Assembly: GCF_002846335.1 (NCBI RefSeq)
Contig: NZ_PJMQ01000001.1
Coordinates: forward strand, 2,356,001 to 2,420,000
Length of the DNA stretch: 64,000 nucleotides
Direction: 5' to 3'
From: Janthinobacterium sp. 61
Lineage (GTDB): Bacteria > Pseudomonadota > Gammaproteobacteria > Burkholderiales > Burkholderiaceae_D
Shown here: piece after piece, positions 36,774 through 47,584 of the stretch
Numbering within the stretch: the first letter of the stretch is position 1
Layout: every line of letters begins with the position of its first letter
Position numbers and translations under genes: made by a program
The notes under the pieces: generated by a model
What the model was told of the DNA's origin: nothing
Database searches by the model: none
Seen by the model: the letters and a program-made list of their open reading frames with translations, nothing else

Positions 36774-38081
36774 TCAGGCCGCAGCCATGTTCGGTTCCGC
36801 CGCCAGCCCCGTAAATCGGGCGGCGATGGCGCACAAGGCCGAGATCACCACCAGCGCGCTGAGGATGATCAGGGTCTGGCGAATGTCGCCCGTGCCCTTC
36901 ATCAGGAAACCGGCCGCCACGGCGCCCACATTGCCGCCCGCGCCGATGATGCCGGCCACGCCGCCGAGCGCACGGCTATCAATAAAGGGCACCAGCGCGT
37001 AGGTGGCGCCGCAAGCCATGTGGGTGAACAAGCCGAAGACCAGCATGGCGATGACGGCGTACGTGACGCTGTCGACTTTCGCAAACCACAGCAAACCCAC
37101 GCCTTCGCCTATCATCAGGATGAACAGCAGGGTCACGCGGCTGTTCAGGTTGCCGCGCAGGGCCAATTTATCGGACATCCAGCCACCCAGGGCACGGGCA
37201 AACAGGGCCAGCAAGCCGAAGCTGCCGGCGGCCAGGCCTGCGGATTTCAACGACAGGCCGAAATGGTCGACGTAGTACACGGCGGCGATGTTGTGGATGA
37301 AAATCTCGATGCCGAAGCAGGCGCCGTAGGTGACGAACAGCAGCCACACGCGGTAGTTGGAACTGGCGGCCTTGAAGCTGTCCCAGCCCCCGCTTTTGCC
37401 ACCACCTTTGCCACCCTCGATGGCCGCGCCAGCCTTGCGCAAGTCTGAATAATTTCCTTCCGGGCAATCCTGCGTATAGCGCCAGTAGAGGACAGCCATC
37501 AGCAGCATCAGCACGCCCGGCACCAGCAGGGCGATGCGCCAGCCCAGCGACTCGGACACGCCCAGCATCAGCACGGCGCCGAGCAGCAGCGGCATCAGCG
37601 CCTGCGCCGCGCCGCCGCCCGCATTGCCCCAGCCGGCGGCGGCCGCATTCGCCGTCCCCACCACGCGGGGCGCAAACATCACGGAGGTGTGATATTGCGT
37701 GATGACAAAGCTGGCACCGACGGCGCCGATGCCCAGGCGGAAGAACAGAAAGCTTTCATAACTTTGCGAAGCGGCTACGCCCAGCACGGGAATGGCGCCC
37801 AGCAGCAGCAAGCCCGTGTACGTCTTGCGCGGGCCGTAGCGGTCGCACAATGGCCCCACGATCAGGCGCACGAGGATGGTGATGGCGACGGCCGCGATAT
37901 TGATATTGGCCACTTGCGCCAGGGAAAGGCCGAACTCGCCCTTGATGACCGGCATCAGCGGTGCGCAGGCGAACCAGGCGAAGAAACACACGAAAAATGC
38001 CATCCACGTCAGGTGGAATGCCCGCATGGGCGGGGTGGCGAGGGAGAAGAGCGCGATGCGCGTTGCTTTTTGGCTGGCCAT
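36774..38081 (-). CDS. narK: Nitrate/nitrite transporter of the MFS (NarK/NasA type)
   Basis: The 435-residue MFS protein has twelve predicted helices. It carries the nitrate-porter patterns of NarK: the substrate-site Arg region AITILVRLIVGPLCDRYGPR, the glycine-rich nitrate signature AAAAGWGNAGGGAAQALMPL in TM5, and GVAGIIGAGGNVGAVAAGFL in TM11. It is predicted to bring nitrate (and perhaps nitrite) into the cytosol. The ATG at 38081 (MASQKATR) is used; the open frame upstream runs through the leader hairpins and is not coding. It is the first gene of the five-gene operon and is preceded by the sigma-54 promoter and antitermination leader described separately. Confidence 0.93.
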   Translation of the reverse strand: MASQKATRIALFSLATPPMRAFHLTWMAFFVCFFAWFACAPLMPVIKGEFGLSLAQVANINIAAVAITILVRLIVGPLCDRYGPRKTYTGLLLLGAIPVLGVAASQSYESFLFFRLGIGAVGASFVITQYHTSVMFAPRVVGTANAAAAGWGNAGGGAAQALMPLLLGAVLMLGVSESLGWRIALLVPGVLMLLMAVLYWRYTQDCPEGNYSDLRKAGAAIEGGKGGGKSGGWDSFKAASSNYRVWLLFVTYGACFGIEIFIHNIAAVYYVDHFGLSLKSAGLAAGSFGLLALFARALGGWMSDKLALRGNLNSRVTLLFILMIGEGVGLLWFAKVDSVTYAVIAMLVFGLFTHMACGATYALVPFIDSRALGGVAGIIGAGGNVGAVAAGFLMKGTGDIRQTLIILSALVVISALCAIAARFTGLAAEPNMAAA

Positions 38082-38108
38082 GTCAGGTTCCCGAAATATC
38101 CCGTTGAT

Positions 38109-38165
38109 AAAACAAAACGGCGCCCGCCCTCGCCGATGATAAAAATCAGCCTGGGCGGACGCCGT
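38109..38165 (-). terminator. Leader terminator (attenuator) upstream of narK
   Basis: On the minus strand, arms ACGGCGTCCGCCC (38165-38153) and GGGCGGGCGCCGT (38129-38117) form a 13-bp stem with a single G-U pair around a 23-nt loop. They are followed by TTTTGTTTT. It lies 28 bp before the narK ATG, so it would stop transcription before the operon unless disrupted. Its 5' arm shares bases with the second hexaloop hairpin. Confidence 0.82.
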
Positions 38166-38190
38166 TGTCCATGTGGTCCCACGTTGGACC
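38156..38190 (-). promoter_or_regulatory. Dual-hexaloop ANTAR target in the narK leader
   Basis: Hairpin P1 (38190-38175) is GGTCC, loop AACGTG, GGACC. Hairpin P2 (38171-38156) is TGGAC, loop AACGGC, GTCCG. A 3-nt linker separates them. Both loops are six bases long with A at position 1 and G at position 4, the established signature of RNAs bound by ANTAR-domain antiterminators such as NasR and NasT. P2 and the terminator stem cannot form at once, so ANTAR binding should favour read-through. The regulator gene is not in this window. Confidence 0.8.
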
Positions 38191-38238
38191 GTTGTGCGTT
38201 TATTCAGGGGATCGCCGTTGATCCGTATCTCTTGTGTA

Positions 38239-38253
38239 GCAAGCGCCGTGCCA
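38239..38253 (-). promoter_or_regulatory. Sigma-54 promoter of the nitrate assimilation operon
   Basis: The minus strand reads TGGCAC, GGCGC, TTGC (38253-38239), an exact match to the -24/-12 consensus with correct 5-bp spacing, followed by T. Initiation about 12 bp downstream would give a leader near 145 nt that contains both hexaloops and the terminator. Confidence 0.8.
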
Positions 38254-38303
38254 GCTTCTCCAGGGGCATGCGGCGCCAATGACACCTGCTTTGCGCCGGA
38301 TCA

Positions 38304-38341
38304 TGGTGCCTCATGGTGCAAGCACGCCACTTGCTGGTGCA
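38304..38341 (-). promoter_or_regulatory. NtrC-like binding half-sites upstream of the sigma-54 promoter
   Basis: TGCACCA occurs at 38341-38335 and 38320-38314, and GCACCA at 38309-38304 on the minus strand. This is the half-site of the NtrC consensus (GCACCA-spacer-TGGTGC). They lie roughly 75-115 bp upstream of the predicted start, a usual enhancer distance. The inverted partners are imperfect, so site strength is uncertain. Confidence 0.55.
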
Positions 38342-38404
38342 TGCGGGAACCAACGATGGCATATCTTGTCTAAACCACATTTGAAGCAGTAGCGGGAGAC
38401 TACA

Positions 38405-40114
38405 ATGGTCAATACCCTGCGATGCCGATTTTGCTCACCTTGGCCACCCTGGCCGCCATGCCTTGCTTGCATGTGCGCTGGCGTGTTGCTCCTTACATGG
38501 AGCAACAGTGCTGCCGCGCACGAGCCTAAGGAACACAGCGAACTCGACGCCACCGTCGTCGCACACTTCCGCGCCGCAGCCGGTGCGCGGACAAGCCCGG
38601 CGCACACATTTATCGTGTGGCTCGCCTATCCCGACGAGGGCCGCACCCATGCGGTGCGCTGGACATTGACACTGTCCGGCCCCGGCCCGCAAGGCGCCAT
38701 GCAGAGGCGCTGGTCAGGCACACATGAGGTGGGCGCTGGCGGCCAGAACGTCACCCTGCCCTGGGATGGCCGCGCCGACGCCGATGCGCGCGAACGGCGC
38801 GCGCGGGTTCCTGACGGCTTGTACCAGCTGCGCCTGCTGGCCGTGGCAGACGCCGGCACGCCGCAGCAGACGCAGGTGGAGCAGCAATGGCACATCCAGC
38901 TGCTGCGGGGGCGTGGCACGGCGCCCAGGGTGCCCGCCTTCCAGGCCGCCCAGCAACAACTGCCCGGCCTGGATGGCCAGGTGGACTACCGCATCGTCTA
39001 CGCCAACCTGCACAGCCAGACGCGCCACAGCGACGGCGGCGCGGCGCTCGACGCCTGCCATGGCGCACAAGACCCGCAAACGGCGCCCTACGGTCCCATC
39101 GATGCCTACCAATATGCGCAGCAACATGGGCTAGACGCGCTGCTGACGTCCGAGCACAACCATATGTATGACGGTTCTGACGGCACGAATGGCGCTGCCA
39201 CCGCTGCCGAAGCGACAGCTCTGTACCAGACGGGACTGGCCGAAGCGGCCGCCTACACGGCTGCCCACCCCGGCTTCCTCGCCCTGTACGGCATGGAATG
39301 GGGCGTCATCAACAAGGGTGGCCACCTGAATATCTTCAATAGCGAGCAGTTGCTGGGATGGGAAAGAAATGCCAGCGGCGAACTGCTGGCTGACGTGGAA
39401 ACGCCGAAGGGCGATTATGCGGGCCTGTACGCGCTGATGCGCGAACGGGGCTGGATAGCCCAATTCAACCATCCGGCGCAAGCGGGCCAGTTTCTCGTCA
39501 ACGGCCAGCCGCTGGGCTACACACCCGATGGCGACGCGGCCATGGTGCTGTGCGAAGTGATGAATACCTCCGCCTTTTCCACCAGCGACAAGGAATCGGA
39601 GACGCGGCGCAGCAATTACGAGGCCGCTTGCAACCGGGCCCTGGCGGCCGGCTACCACGTGGCTTTCAGCAGCAATCAGGACAACCACTGCGCCAACTGG
39701 GGCGCGTCGTATGGCAACCGTACGGCCGTGCTGGTGGCCAGCCCGGTCGCCGGCATGCCCTTGACACGCGACAGTTTCCTGGAGGCACTGCGCGCGCGCC
39801 GCGTTTTCGCCACCATGGACAAACATGCGCAGCTGCTGTTGACGGCCAATGGCAAGTTGATGGGCGAGCGTTTCGACAACCACGGCCCCTTGCAGCTGGT
39901 CACCCATTTCAGCAACAGGGCGGGGCGGCAAGCGGCCGCCGTCGCGGTTTTCCACGGCGTGCCGGGCGGCAATGGGTCCGTCACCCAACTGTCGGACCAG
40001 GCTGACATCACCCTCACGCCCGCGCCCGGCCCGCATTTCTATTATGCGCGGCTGACGCAGGATGACGGCAACATCATCTGGTCCGCGCCCGTGTGGGTGA
40101 ATCAGTTGCCGTGA
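38405..40114 (+). CDS. Secreted CehA/McbA-like PHP-domain metallohydrolase
   Basis: The 569-residue protein has an N-terminal signal peptide (Cys/Trp-rich leader, then AGVLLLTWSNSAAAH). About 190 residues of beta-sandwich-like sequence follow, then a PHP-type metal-binding domain: NLHSQTRHSDGG, LLTSEHNHMYDGSD, MEWGVINKGGHLNIF, IAQFNHPAQAG and SSNQDNHCANWG. These His/Asp clusters match the CehA/McbA family, whose characterised members hydrolyse esters or carbamates. The substrate here is unknown. It is transcribed away from the nitrate operon with its own short upstream region and ends 8 bp before the convergent LysR stop. No partner gene is evident. Confidence 0.75.
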   Translation: MVNTLRCRFCSPWPPWPPCLACMCAGVLLLTWSNSAAAHEPKEHSELDATVVAHFRAAAGARTSPAHTFIVWLAYPDEGRTHAVRWTLTLSGPGPQGAMQRRWSGTHEVGAGGQNVTLPWDGRADADARERRARVPDGLYQLRLLAVADAGTPQQTQVEQQWHIQLLRGRGTAPRVPAFQAAQQQLPGLDGQVDYRIVYANLHSQTRHSDGGAALDACHGAQDPQTAPYGPIDAYQYAQQHGLDALLTSEHNHMYDGSDGTNGAATAAEATALYQTGLAEAAAYTAAHPGFLALYGMEWGVINKGGHLNIFNSEQLLGWERNASGELLADVETPKGDYAGLYALMRERGWIAQFNHPAQAGQFLVNGQPLGYTPDGDAAMVLCEVMNTSAFSTSDKESETRRSNYEAACNRALAAGYHVAFSSNQDNHCANWGASYGNRTAVLVASPVAGMPLTRDSFLEALRARRVFATMDKHAQLLLTANGKLMGERFDNHGPLQLVTHFSNRAGRQAAAVAVFHGVPGGNGSVTQLSDQADITLTPAPGPHFYYARLTQDDGNIIWSAPVWVNQLP

Positions 40115-40121
40115 AGGGAGC

Positions 40122-41063
40122 TTAGCGTGGCGGCAGAAATTCCCGCGTGTCTGGCTGCAGCGGCGCCTGCTGCGCCATCAATTCGACGACCCAATCAATA
40201 AATACGCGCAGCTTCTTGCTGACATGGCGGTTGGGCGGATATGCCAGGTACAAGGGCATGGGATCGATCTGCCAGTCCCCGAACAAGGGAATCAGGGCCC
40301 CTGCCGCCACATGCGCCCTGGCCATGTAATCCGGTAGCCACAACGCGCCCAGGCCCGCCAGCCCCGCCGCCAGATAGGCATTGCCATCGTCAATCGACAG
40401 CGCATACTGGCCCTGGATCGTCACGCTCCTGCCATCGTGCCGCAGCACAGTGGAAAAGCCGTTGCCGCCACGCCCCCAGCGAAAGCGAACGATACGGTGC
40501 CGTGCCTCTTCCAGTTCCTGTGGATGGCTGGGCGTGCCTGCGCGCGCCAGGTAGCCTGGCGCGGCGTACACGGCCAGTTGCAAGTCGCCGATCTTGCGCG
40601 CCATCAAGGACTGGTCGCGCATCTCGCCGCCACGAATGACGCAATCGACATTGTCGCCAATCACATCGACCATGCGGTCGCTGGCGCCCATATCCAGCTG
40701 GATGTCCGGATAACGCGCGTAAAATTGCGGCAGCGCCGGCACCAGCAGCAGGCTGGCGAGCGGGCTGGGCACATCCACCCGCAACTGGCCACGGGGTAGC
40801 GCCGCAGCGCCGGGCAAGCTGGCTTCAATGTCGTCCAGGCTGGCCAGCACGGGCACGATGCGTTCGTAATACTCGGCGCCATCGGCCGTGACATTGACCT
40901 TGCGCGTCGTACGGTTGAGCAACTTAAGGCGCAAACGGGCCTCCAGCTGCTGCACCAGCTGCGTCACGCTGGTACGACTCATGTGCAAGGTGTCGGCCGC
41001 CTTGGTGAAGCTGCCCGTCTCGACCACCCGCACGAACGCCCGCATCGTATCCAACTTGTCCAT
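40122..41063 (-). CDS. LysR-family transcriptional regulator
   Basis: The 313-residue protein has an N-terminal winged HTH (MDKLDTMRAFVRVVETGSFT; ADTLHMSRTSVTQLVQQLEA; LKLLNRTTRKVNVTADG) and a C-terminal substrate-binding domain (GQLRVDVPSPLASLLLVPAL). GGGGAGGTGG precedes the ATG at 41063. It is divergent from the RidA-like gene at 41196 (132-bp gap), so that gene is the probable target. Effector unknown. Confidence 0.9.
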   Translation of the reverse strand: MDKLDTMRAFVRVVETGSFTKAADTLHMSRTSVTQLVQQLEARLRLKLLNRTTRKVNVTADGAEYYERIVPVLASLDDIEASLPGAAALPRGQLRVDVPSPLASLLLVPALPQFYARYPDIQLDMGASDRMVDVIGDNVDCVIRGGEMRDQSLMARKIGDLQLAVYAAPGYLARAGTPSHPQELEEARHRIVRFRWGRGGNGFSTVLRHDGRSVTIQGQYALSIDDGNAYLAAGLAGLGALWLPDYMARAHVAAGALIPLFGDWQIDPMPLYLAYPPNRHVSKKLRVFIDWVVELMAQQAPLQPDTREFLPPR

Positions 41064-41195
41064 CGCCACCTCCCCATACCGATTATTTGGATTATACAAA
41101 CAGTCTTGGGGTAGTTTGCCCCTTTATCTGCGCGCCGGGCGTGGCTAAAGTTCTGTCCAGGCCGCCGTTGGGCGGCATCACCAAAGGAGCATGCC

Positions 41196-41603
41196 ATGAA
41201 CAATGCAATGACCACCCGCGACGTCGTCTTTCCACCTGGTCGCCAGGCGCTGTATGAAAAAAACCGCTATTCCCCCGCCGTGCGGGCCAACGGCTTGCTG
41301 TTCGTCTCCGGCCAGGTGGGCAGCCGCGCCGATGGCTCGCCAGAACCGGAACTGGAAGCGCAAGTCAGGCTGGCCTTCGACAACCTCAACGCCATCCTGC
41401 AGGCCGCCCATTGCACATTCGACGACGTGGTCGACGTGACCCTCTTCCTGGTCGAACCGGAAGCGACATTCCAGCGCATCTGGGACATTGTGCTGGCCGA
41501 GTACTGGGGCGATGCACCCCACCCCACCGTCACGGCCGTGGGAGTGACGTGGCTGTACGGCTTCCAGTTTGAGATCAAGGTAGTGGCAAAGTTGCCAGCG
41601 TAG
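41196..41603 (+). CDS. RidA-family protein lacking the canonical arginine
   Basis: The 135-residue YjgF/YER057c/UK114 protein has the family segments ANGLLFVSGQVGSRADGSPE and EAQVRLAFDNLNAIL. RidA enzymes deaminate reactive 2-aminoacrylate-type imines using an Arg in a P-x-R-[ST]-x-V-E-V motif near the C-terminus. Here the aligned stretch reads HPTVTAVGVTWL, with Val in place of Arg. It is therefore more likely a member of an Rid subgroup without standard imine deaminase activity. AAAGGAG precedes the ATG. It is divergent from, and probably controlled by, the LysR gene. Confidence 0.82.
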   Translation: MNNAMTTRDVVFPPGRQALYEKNRYSPAVRANGLLFVSGQVGSRADGSPEPELEAQVRLAFDNLNAILQAAHCTFDDVVDVTLFLVEPEATFQRIWDIVLAEYWGDAPHPTVTAVGVTWLYGFQFEIKVVAKLPA

Positions 41604-41816
41604 TACTTCCCACGAAGCACGAAATTAAAACCCGTAGACACCGCCCAATGACGCAGAAAATATGGCCAACAGGATTCAAATAAAATATTATATGAAACAC
41701 ATGCCAAGTCTATCGTAATAGCGATACCACACTGGTTCCTCACAGCAATCCATGGCACCATGAACGCGCCGTTTTGCCTGCAACGCGGCCTCCATCGGAC
41801 CAACCAGGAACCCTTT

Positions 41817-43928
41817 ATGTCGTCATATCGCACCTTTGCCAGCAGCATGCTGCTCGGCCTGGCCGCAGCGGGCATCGCCCATGCACAAGCACCCGCACCC
41901 GCCGCTTCCACTTCTCCGGCCGATCCCCATTTGTGGCTGGAAGAAGTCCTCGGCGACAAGCCGCTGGCCTGGGTCAAGCAGCACAATGCCGTCACCACCA
42001 AAGAATTGGAAGCCCGGCCCGGCTTCCCGGCCCTGCAGGCGCGCCTGAAAACCATCCTCAATTCGAAGGAACGCATTCCCTACGTCAGCAAGGAAGGCGA
42101 TTTTTACTACAATTTCTGGCGCGACGCCCAGCATGTGCGTGGCATCTGGCGCCGCACCACGCTGGCGCAGTACCAGCTGGCCGAACCGACCTGGGAAACC
42201 GTAATCGACCTCGACCAGCTGGCCGCCGGCGAAAATGAAAACTGGGTCTGGGGCGGCGCTTCCTGCCTGTATCCGAAGGGCGAACGCTGCCTCATTTCCC
42301 TGTCGCGCGGCGGCGGCGATGCCAAGGTGGTGCGTGAATACGACGTGGCGAAACGCACCTTTGTCGACGGCGGCTTCACCCTGCCGGAAGCGAAGGGCAG
42401 CGCCAGCTGGATCGACCAGGATACCCTGTTCGTCTCCACCGATTTCGGCCCAGGCACGATGACCAGCTCCGGCTACCCGCGTATCATCAAAGAGTGGCGG
42501 CGCGGCACGCCGCTGGCGCAGGCGCAAACGCTGTACGAAGCCAAGGCCGACGATCTGAGCGCCGGCGCCTACAAGGACTTCACGCCTGGCTACGAACACC
42601 AGTTCATCGAGCGGCAGATCGATTTCTACAGCGGCGAAATGTTCCTGCGCGACGGCGCCAACTTGAAGAAGGTGCCAAAACCGGACGACGCGACGGCATT
42701 CACCGTGCGCGACCAGCTGGTCATCACACTGCGCTCGGACTGGAAAGTGAACGGCAAGACCTATGTGCAAGGCTCCCTGCTGGCCACCGACTTCAAGTCC
42801 TTCATGCAGGGCAAGCAAGAGCTGGAAGTACTGTACGCGCCCACGGCCACGTCTTCGCTGGACAATGTCACGCCAACGAAATCAACCATCCTCGTGACAA
42901 CCCTGGACAAGGTCAAGAACCGCCTGACGGAACTGCGCCACGTGAACGGCAAGTGGCAGCGCCGCGCCGTCGATGCGCCAAAACTGGGCACCCTGGCCGT
43001 CAGCGCGCTCGATCCCGTCGACTCGGACCAGTACTTCCTGACAGTAACGGACTTCCTCAACCCGACCACCCTGTATCTGGCCACGGCGCAAAGCGACAAG
43101 CGGACCAAAATCAAGTCGCTGCCCGCCTACTATGACGCGGCGCCGTACAAGGTGGAGCAGTTCGAATCGACGTCGAAGGATGGCACCAAGGTGCCGTATT
43201 TTGCCATCATGGGCAAGAAGACGAAGTTCAACGGCAGCAACCCTACCGTGCTGTATGGCTATGGCGGCTTCGAAGTGTCACTCAAACCGAGCTACAGCGG
43301 CACCACGGGCGTGGCCTGGCTGGAAAAGGGCGGCGTGTATGTGCTGGCGAATATCCGCGGCGGCGGCGAATTCGGCCCCCGCTGGCACCAGGCGGCGCTG
43401 AAGGAAAACCGCCAGCGCGCGTATGACGATTTCATCTCCGTGGCGCAAGACCTGATCAAGCGCAAGGTTACCAGTCCGCGCCACCTGGGCATCATGGGCG
43501 GCAGCAATGGCGGCCTGCTGACGGGCGCCGTGCTGGTGCAGCGCCCCGACCTGTTCAACGCCGTCGTCAGCCAGGTGCCGCTGCTCGACATGCGCCGCTA
43601 TAACAAGCTGCTGGCGGGCGCCTCGTGGATGGGAGAGTACGGCGACCCGGACGTGCCGGAACAATGGGCTTACATCAGCAAGTACTCGCCGTACCAGAAC
43701 GTCTTCAAGGACAAGAAATATCCACGCGTGCTGTTGACCACCTCGACGCGCGACGACCGGGTCCACCCCGGCCATGCGCGCAAGATGGTGGCGAAGATGG
43801 AAGAACAAGGCCACGACGTACTGTACTGGGAAAACACGGAAGGCGGCCATGCGGGCGCCGCCAACAACGACCAGCAGGCGCTGATGTGGGCGCTGACCTA
43901 CACCTTCCTGCTCGAGCAGCTGAAATAA
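41817..43928 (+). CDS. Secreted prolyl oligopeptidase (S9 family serine peptidase)
   Basis: The 703-residue protein has a signal peptide (FASSMLLGLAAAGIAHAQA) followed by the start of an S9A peptidase (DPHLWLEEVLGDKPLAWVKQ). A seven-bladed beta-propeller of about 330 residues comes next, then the alpha/beta hydrolase domain. The nucleophile Ser is in IMGGSNGGLLTGAVL, the Asp in TSTRDDRVHPGHARKM, and the His in ENTEGGHAGAA. It cleaves short proline-containing peptides in the periplasm or outside. AGGAA precedes the ATG at 41817. A strong terminator follows the stop, so it is monocistronic. The 213 bp before it hold AT-rich promoter-like sequence only. Confidence 0.92.
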   Translation: MSSYRTFASSMLLGLAAAGIAHAQAPAPAASTSPADPHLWLEEVLGDKPLAWVKQHNAVTTKELEARPGFPALQARLKTILNSKERIPYVSKEGDFYYNFWRDAQHVRGIWRRTTLAQYQLAEPTWETVIDLDQLAAGENENWVWGGASCLYPKGERCLISLSRGGGDAKVVREYDVAKRTFVDGGFTLPEAKGSASWIDQDTLFVSTDFGPGTMTSSGYPRIIKEWRRGTPLAQAQTLYEAKADDLSAGAYKDFTPGYEHQFIERQIDFYSGEMFLRDGANLKKVPKPDDATAFTVRDQLVITLRSDWKVNGKTYVQGSLLATDFKSFMQGKQELEVLYAPTATSSLDNVTPTKSTILVTTLDKVKNRLTELRHVNGKWQRRAVDAPKLGTLAVSALDPVDSDQYFLTVTDFLNPTTLYLATAQSDKRTKIKSLPAYYDAAPYKVEQFESTSKDGTKVPYFAIMGKKTKFNGSNPTVLYGYGGFEVSLKPSYSGTTGVAWLEKGGVYVLANIRGGGEFGPRWHQAALKENRQRAYDDFISVAQDLIKRKVTSPRHLGIMGGSNGGLLTGAVLVQRPDLFNAVVSQVPLLDMRRYNKLLAGASWMGEYGDPDVPEQWAYISKYSPYQNVFKDKKYPRVLLTTSTRDDRVHPGHARKMVAKMEEQGHDVLYWENTEGGHAGAANNDQQALMWALTYTFLLEQLK

Positions 43929-43955
43929 AACGGGCCTGACGGCACCTGGCAAGAC

Positions 43956-43996
43956 AGAACGCCTGCACCGGACTCCGGCGCAGGCGTTCTTTTTTT
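43956..43996 (+). terminator. Intrinsic terminator after the S9 peptidase gene
   Basis: Perfect 11-bp arms AGAACGCCTGC (43956-43966) and GCAGGCGTTCT (43980-43990), with an inner CCGG/CCGG dyad in the loop, are followed by a run of six T (43991-43996). It lies 28 bp after the peptidase stop. Confidence 0.9.
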
Positions 43997-44003
43997 GGGG
44001 AGC

Positions 44004-44627
44004 TTACTTCAGCTGCGCGCTGGGACGTTCGGCGATGCGGTCGCGGTAGGCCTGCAAGTGCTGCAGCCCTTCCGCGCCCGGCCGATACTTCATCAGGCCC
44101 CGTGCGAATTCCAGCGCGCAAAAGGCCGTGATGTCGGCAATCGTGAAACGATCGCCGGCGATGTAGGGCTGGCTGGCCAGCACCTGGTCCAGCCATTGCG
44201 CCGTTTCGCGCAGCTTGCCCGCCTGCGCCGTGGCGAAATCGGGAAACTGCGGGTTTTCCAGCGCCACCAGGGCCGGATGGCCGTGGCGCACCCAGTTGGC
44301 GGCGGCGCTGAACAAATGCAGTTCCACGCGGCGGTCGGCCATTTCAATGAAGGCGCGCTCCTCGAAACCCTCGCCCATCAAATTGGGCTGCGGCTGCAAA
44401 CCTTCCAAGTAGGTGCAGATGGCGCGCGTCTCGGTCAAAACGCGCCCGTCCGCCAATTCCAGCACGGGCACGCGGCCCAGCGGGTTTTTCGCCAGGAAGG
44501 CGGGATCGCGGTGCTGGCCCGCCATCAGGTCGAGCGCCACTTCCTCGATGCCGGTGATGCCCTTCTCGGCGATGAACATGGTGACGCGGCGTGGATTGGG
44601 CGTGCGGGGGCTGATAATCAGTTTCAT
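44004..44627 (-). CDS. Glutathione S-transferase family protein
   Basis: The 207-residue protein has the thioredoxin-like GST N-domain (MKLIISPRTPNPRRVTMFIA; glutathione-binding cis-Pro region GRVPVLELADGRVLTETRAI) and an all-helical C-domain (YIAGDRFTIADITAFCALEF). It resembles the bacterial GSTs with a Ser/Thr-type catalytic region. It probably conjugates or reduces electrophiles with glutathione; the substrate is unknown. The ATG at 44627 is used; the longer upstream frame is not supported. It converges on the S9 peptidase gene across the terminator. Confidence 0.88.
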   Translation of the reverse strand: MKLIISPRTPNPRRVTMFIAEKGITGIEEVALDLMAGQHRDPAFLAKNPLGRVPVLELADGRVLTETRAICTYLEGLQPQPNLMGEGFEERAFIEMADRRVELHLFSAAANWVRHGHPALVALENPQFPDFATAQAGKLRETAQWLDQVLASQPYIAGDRFTIADITAFCALEFARGLMKYRPGAEGLQHLQAYRDRIAERPSAQLK

Positions 44628-44878
44628 GGGCGTGGGTCTCGTCTCGTTGTGGTGGAAAATCAGCTGCGGGACTGGCCTGTGGCAGTACGGCCAGTCACCC
44701 ATCATACCAGCGTGCGGCAGGCAAGTGCCGCCCCGGGCGCGTTGACTTTGCCCCCGTTTCGCCTTAGATTGCTGCAGGGGAACGCTGGCCGCCAGTTCCA
44801 GCGATGTCCCCCACACGTCATCAACGCTCGCGGCCTACCCGGCTGGCGGGCGTTTTATCCATGAACCAAGGGCATACC

Positions 44879-47584
<2,706 letters not shown>

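Noticed and set aside
34210..36834. Possible frameshift or fusion in NirB because of its length
   Set aside because: 850 residues with FAD, NAD, BFD and siroheme regions in order is the normal NirB architecture.
38082..38285. N-terminal extension of NarK by 68 codons
   Set aside because: It covers the leader hairpins, the U tract and the sigma-54 promoter, and adds residues absent from the family.
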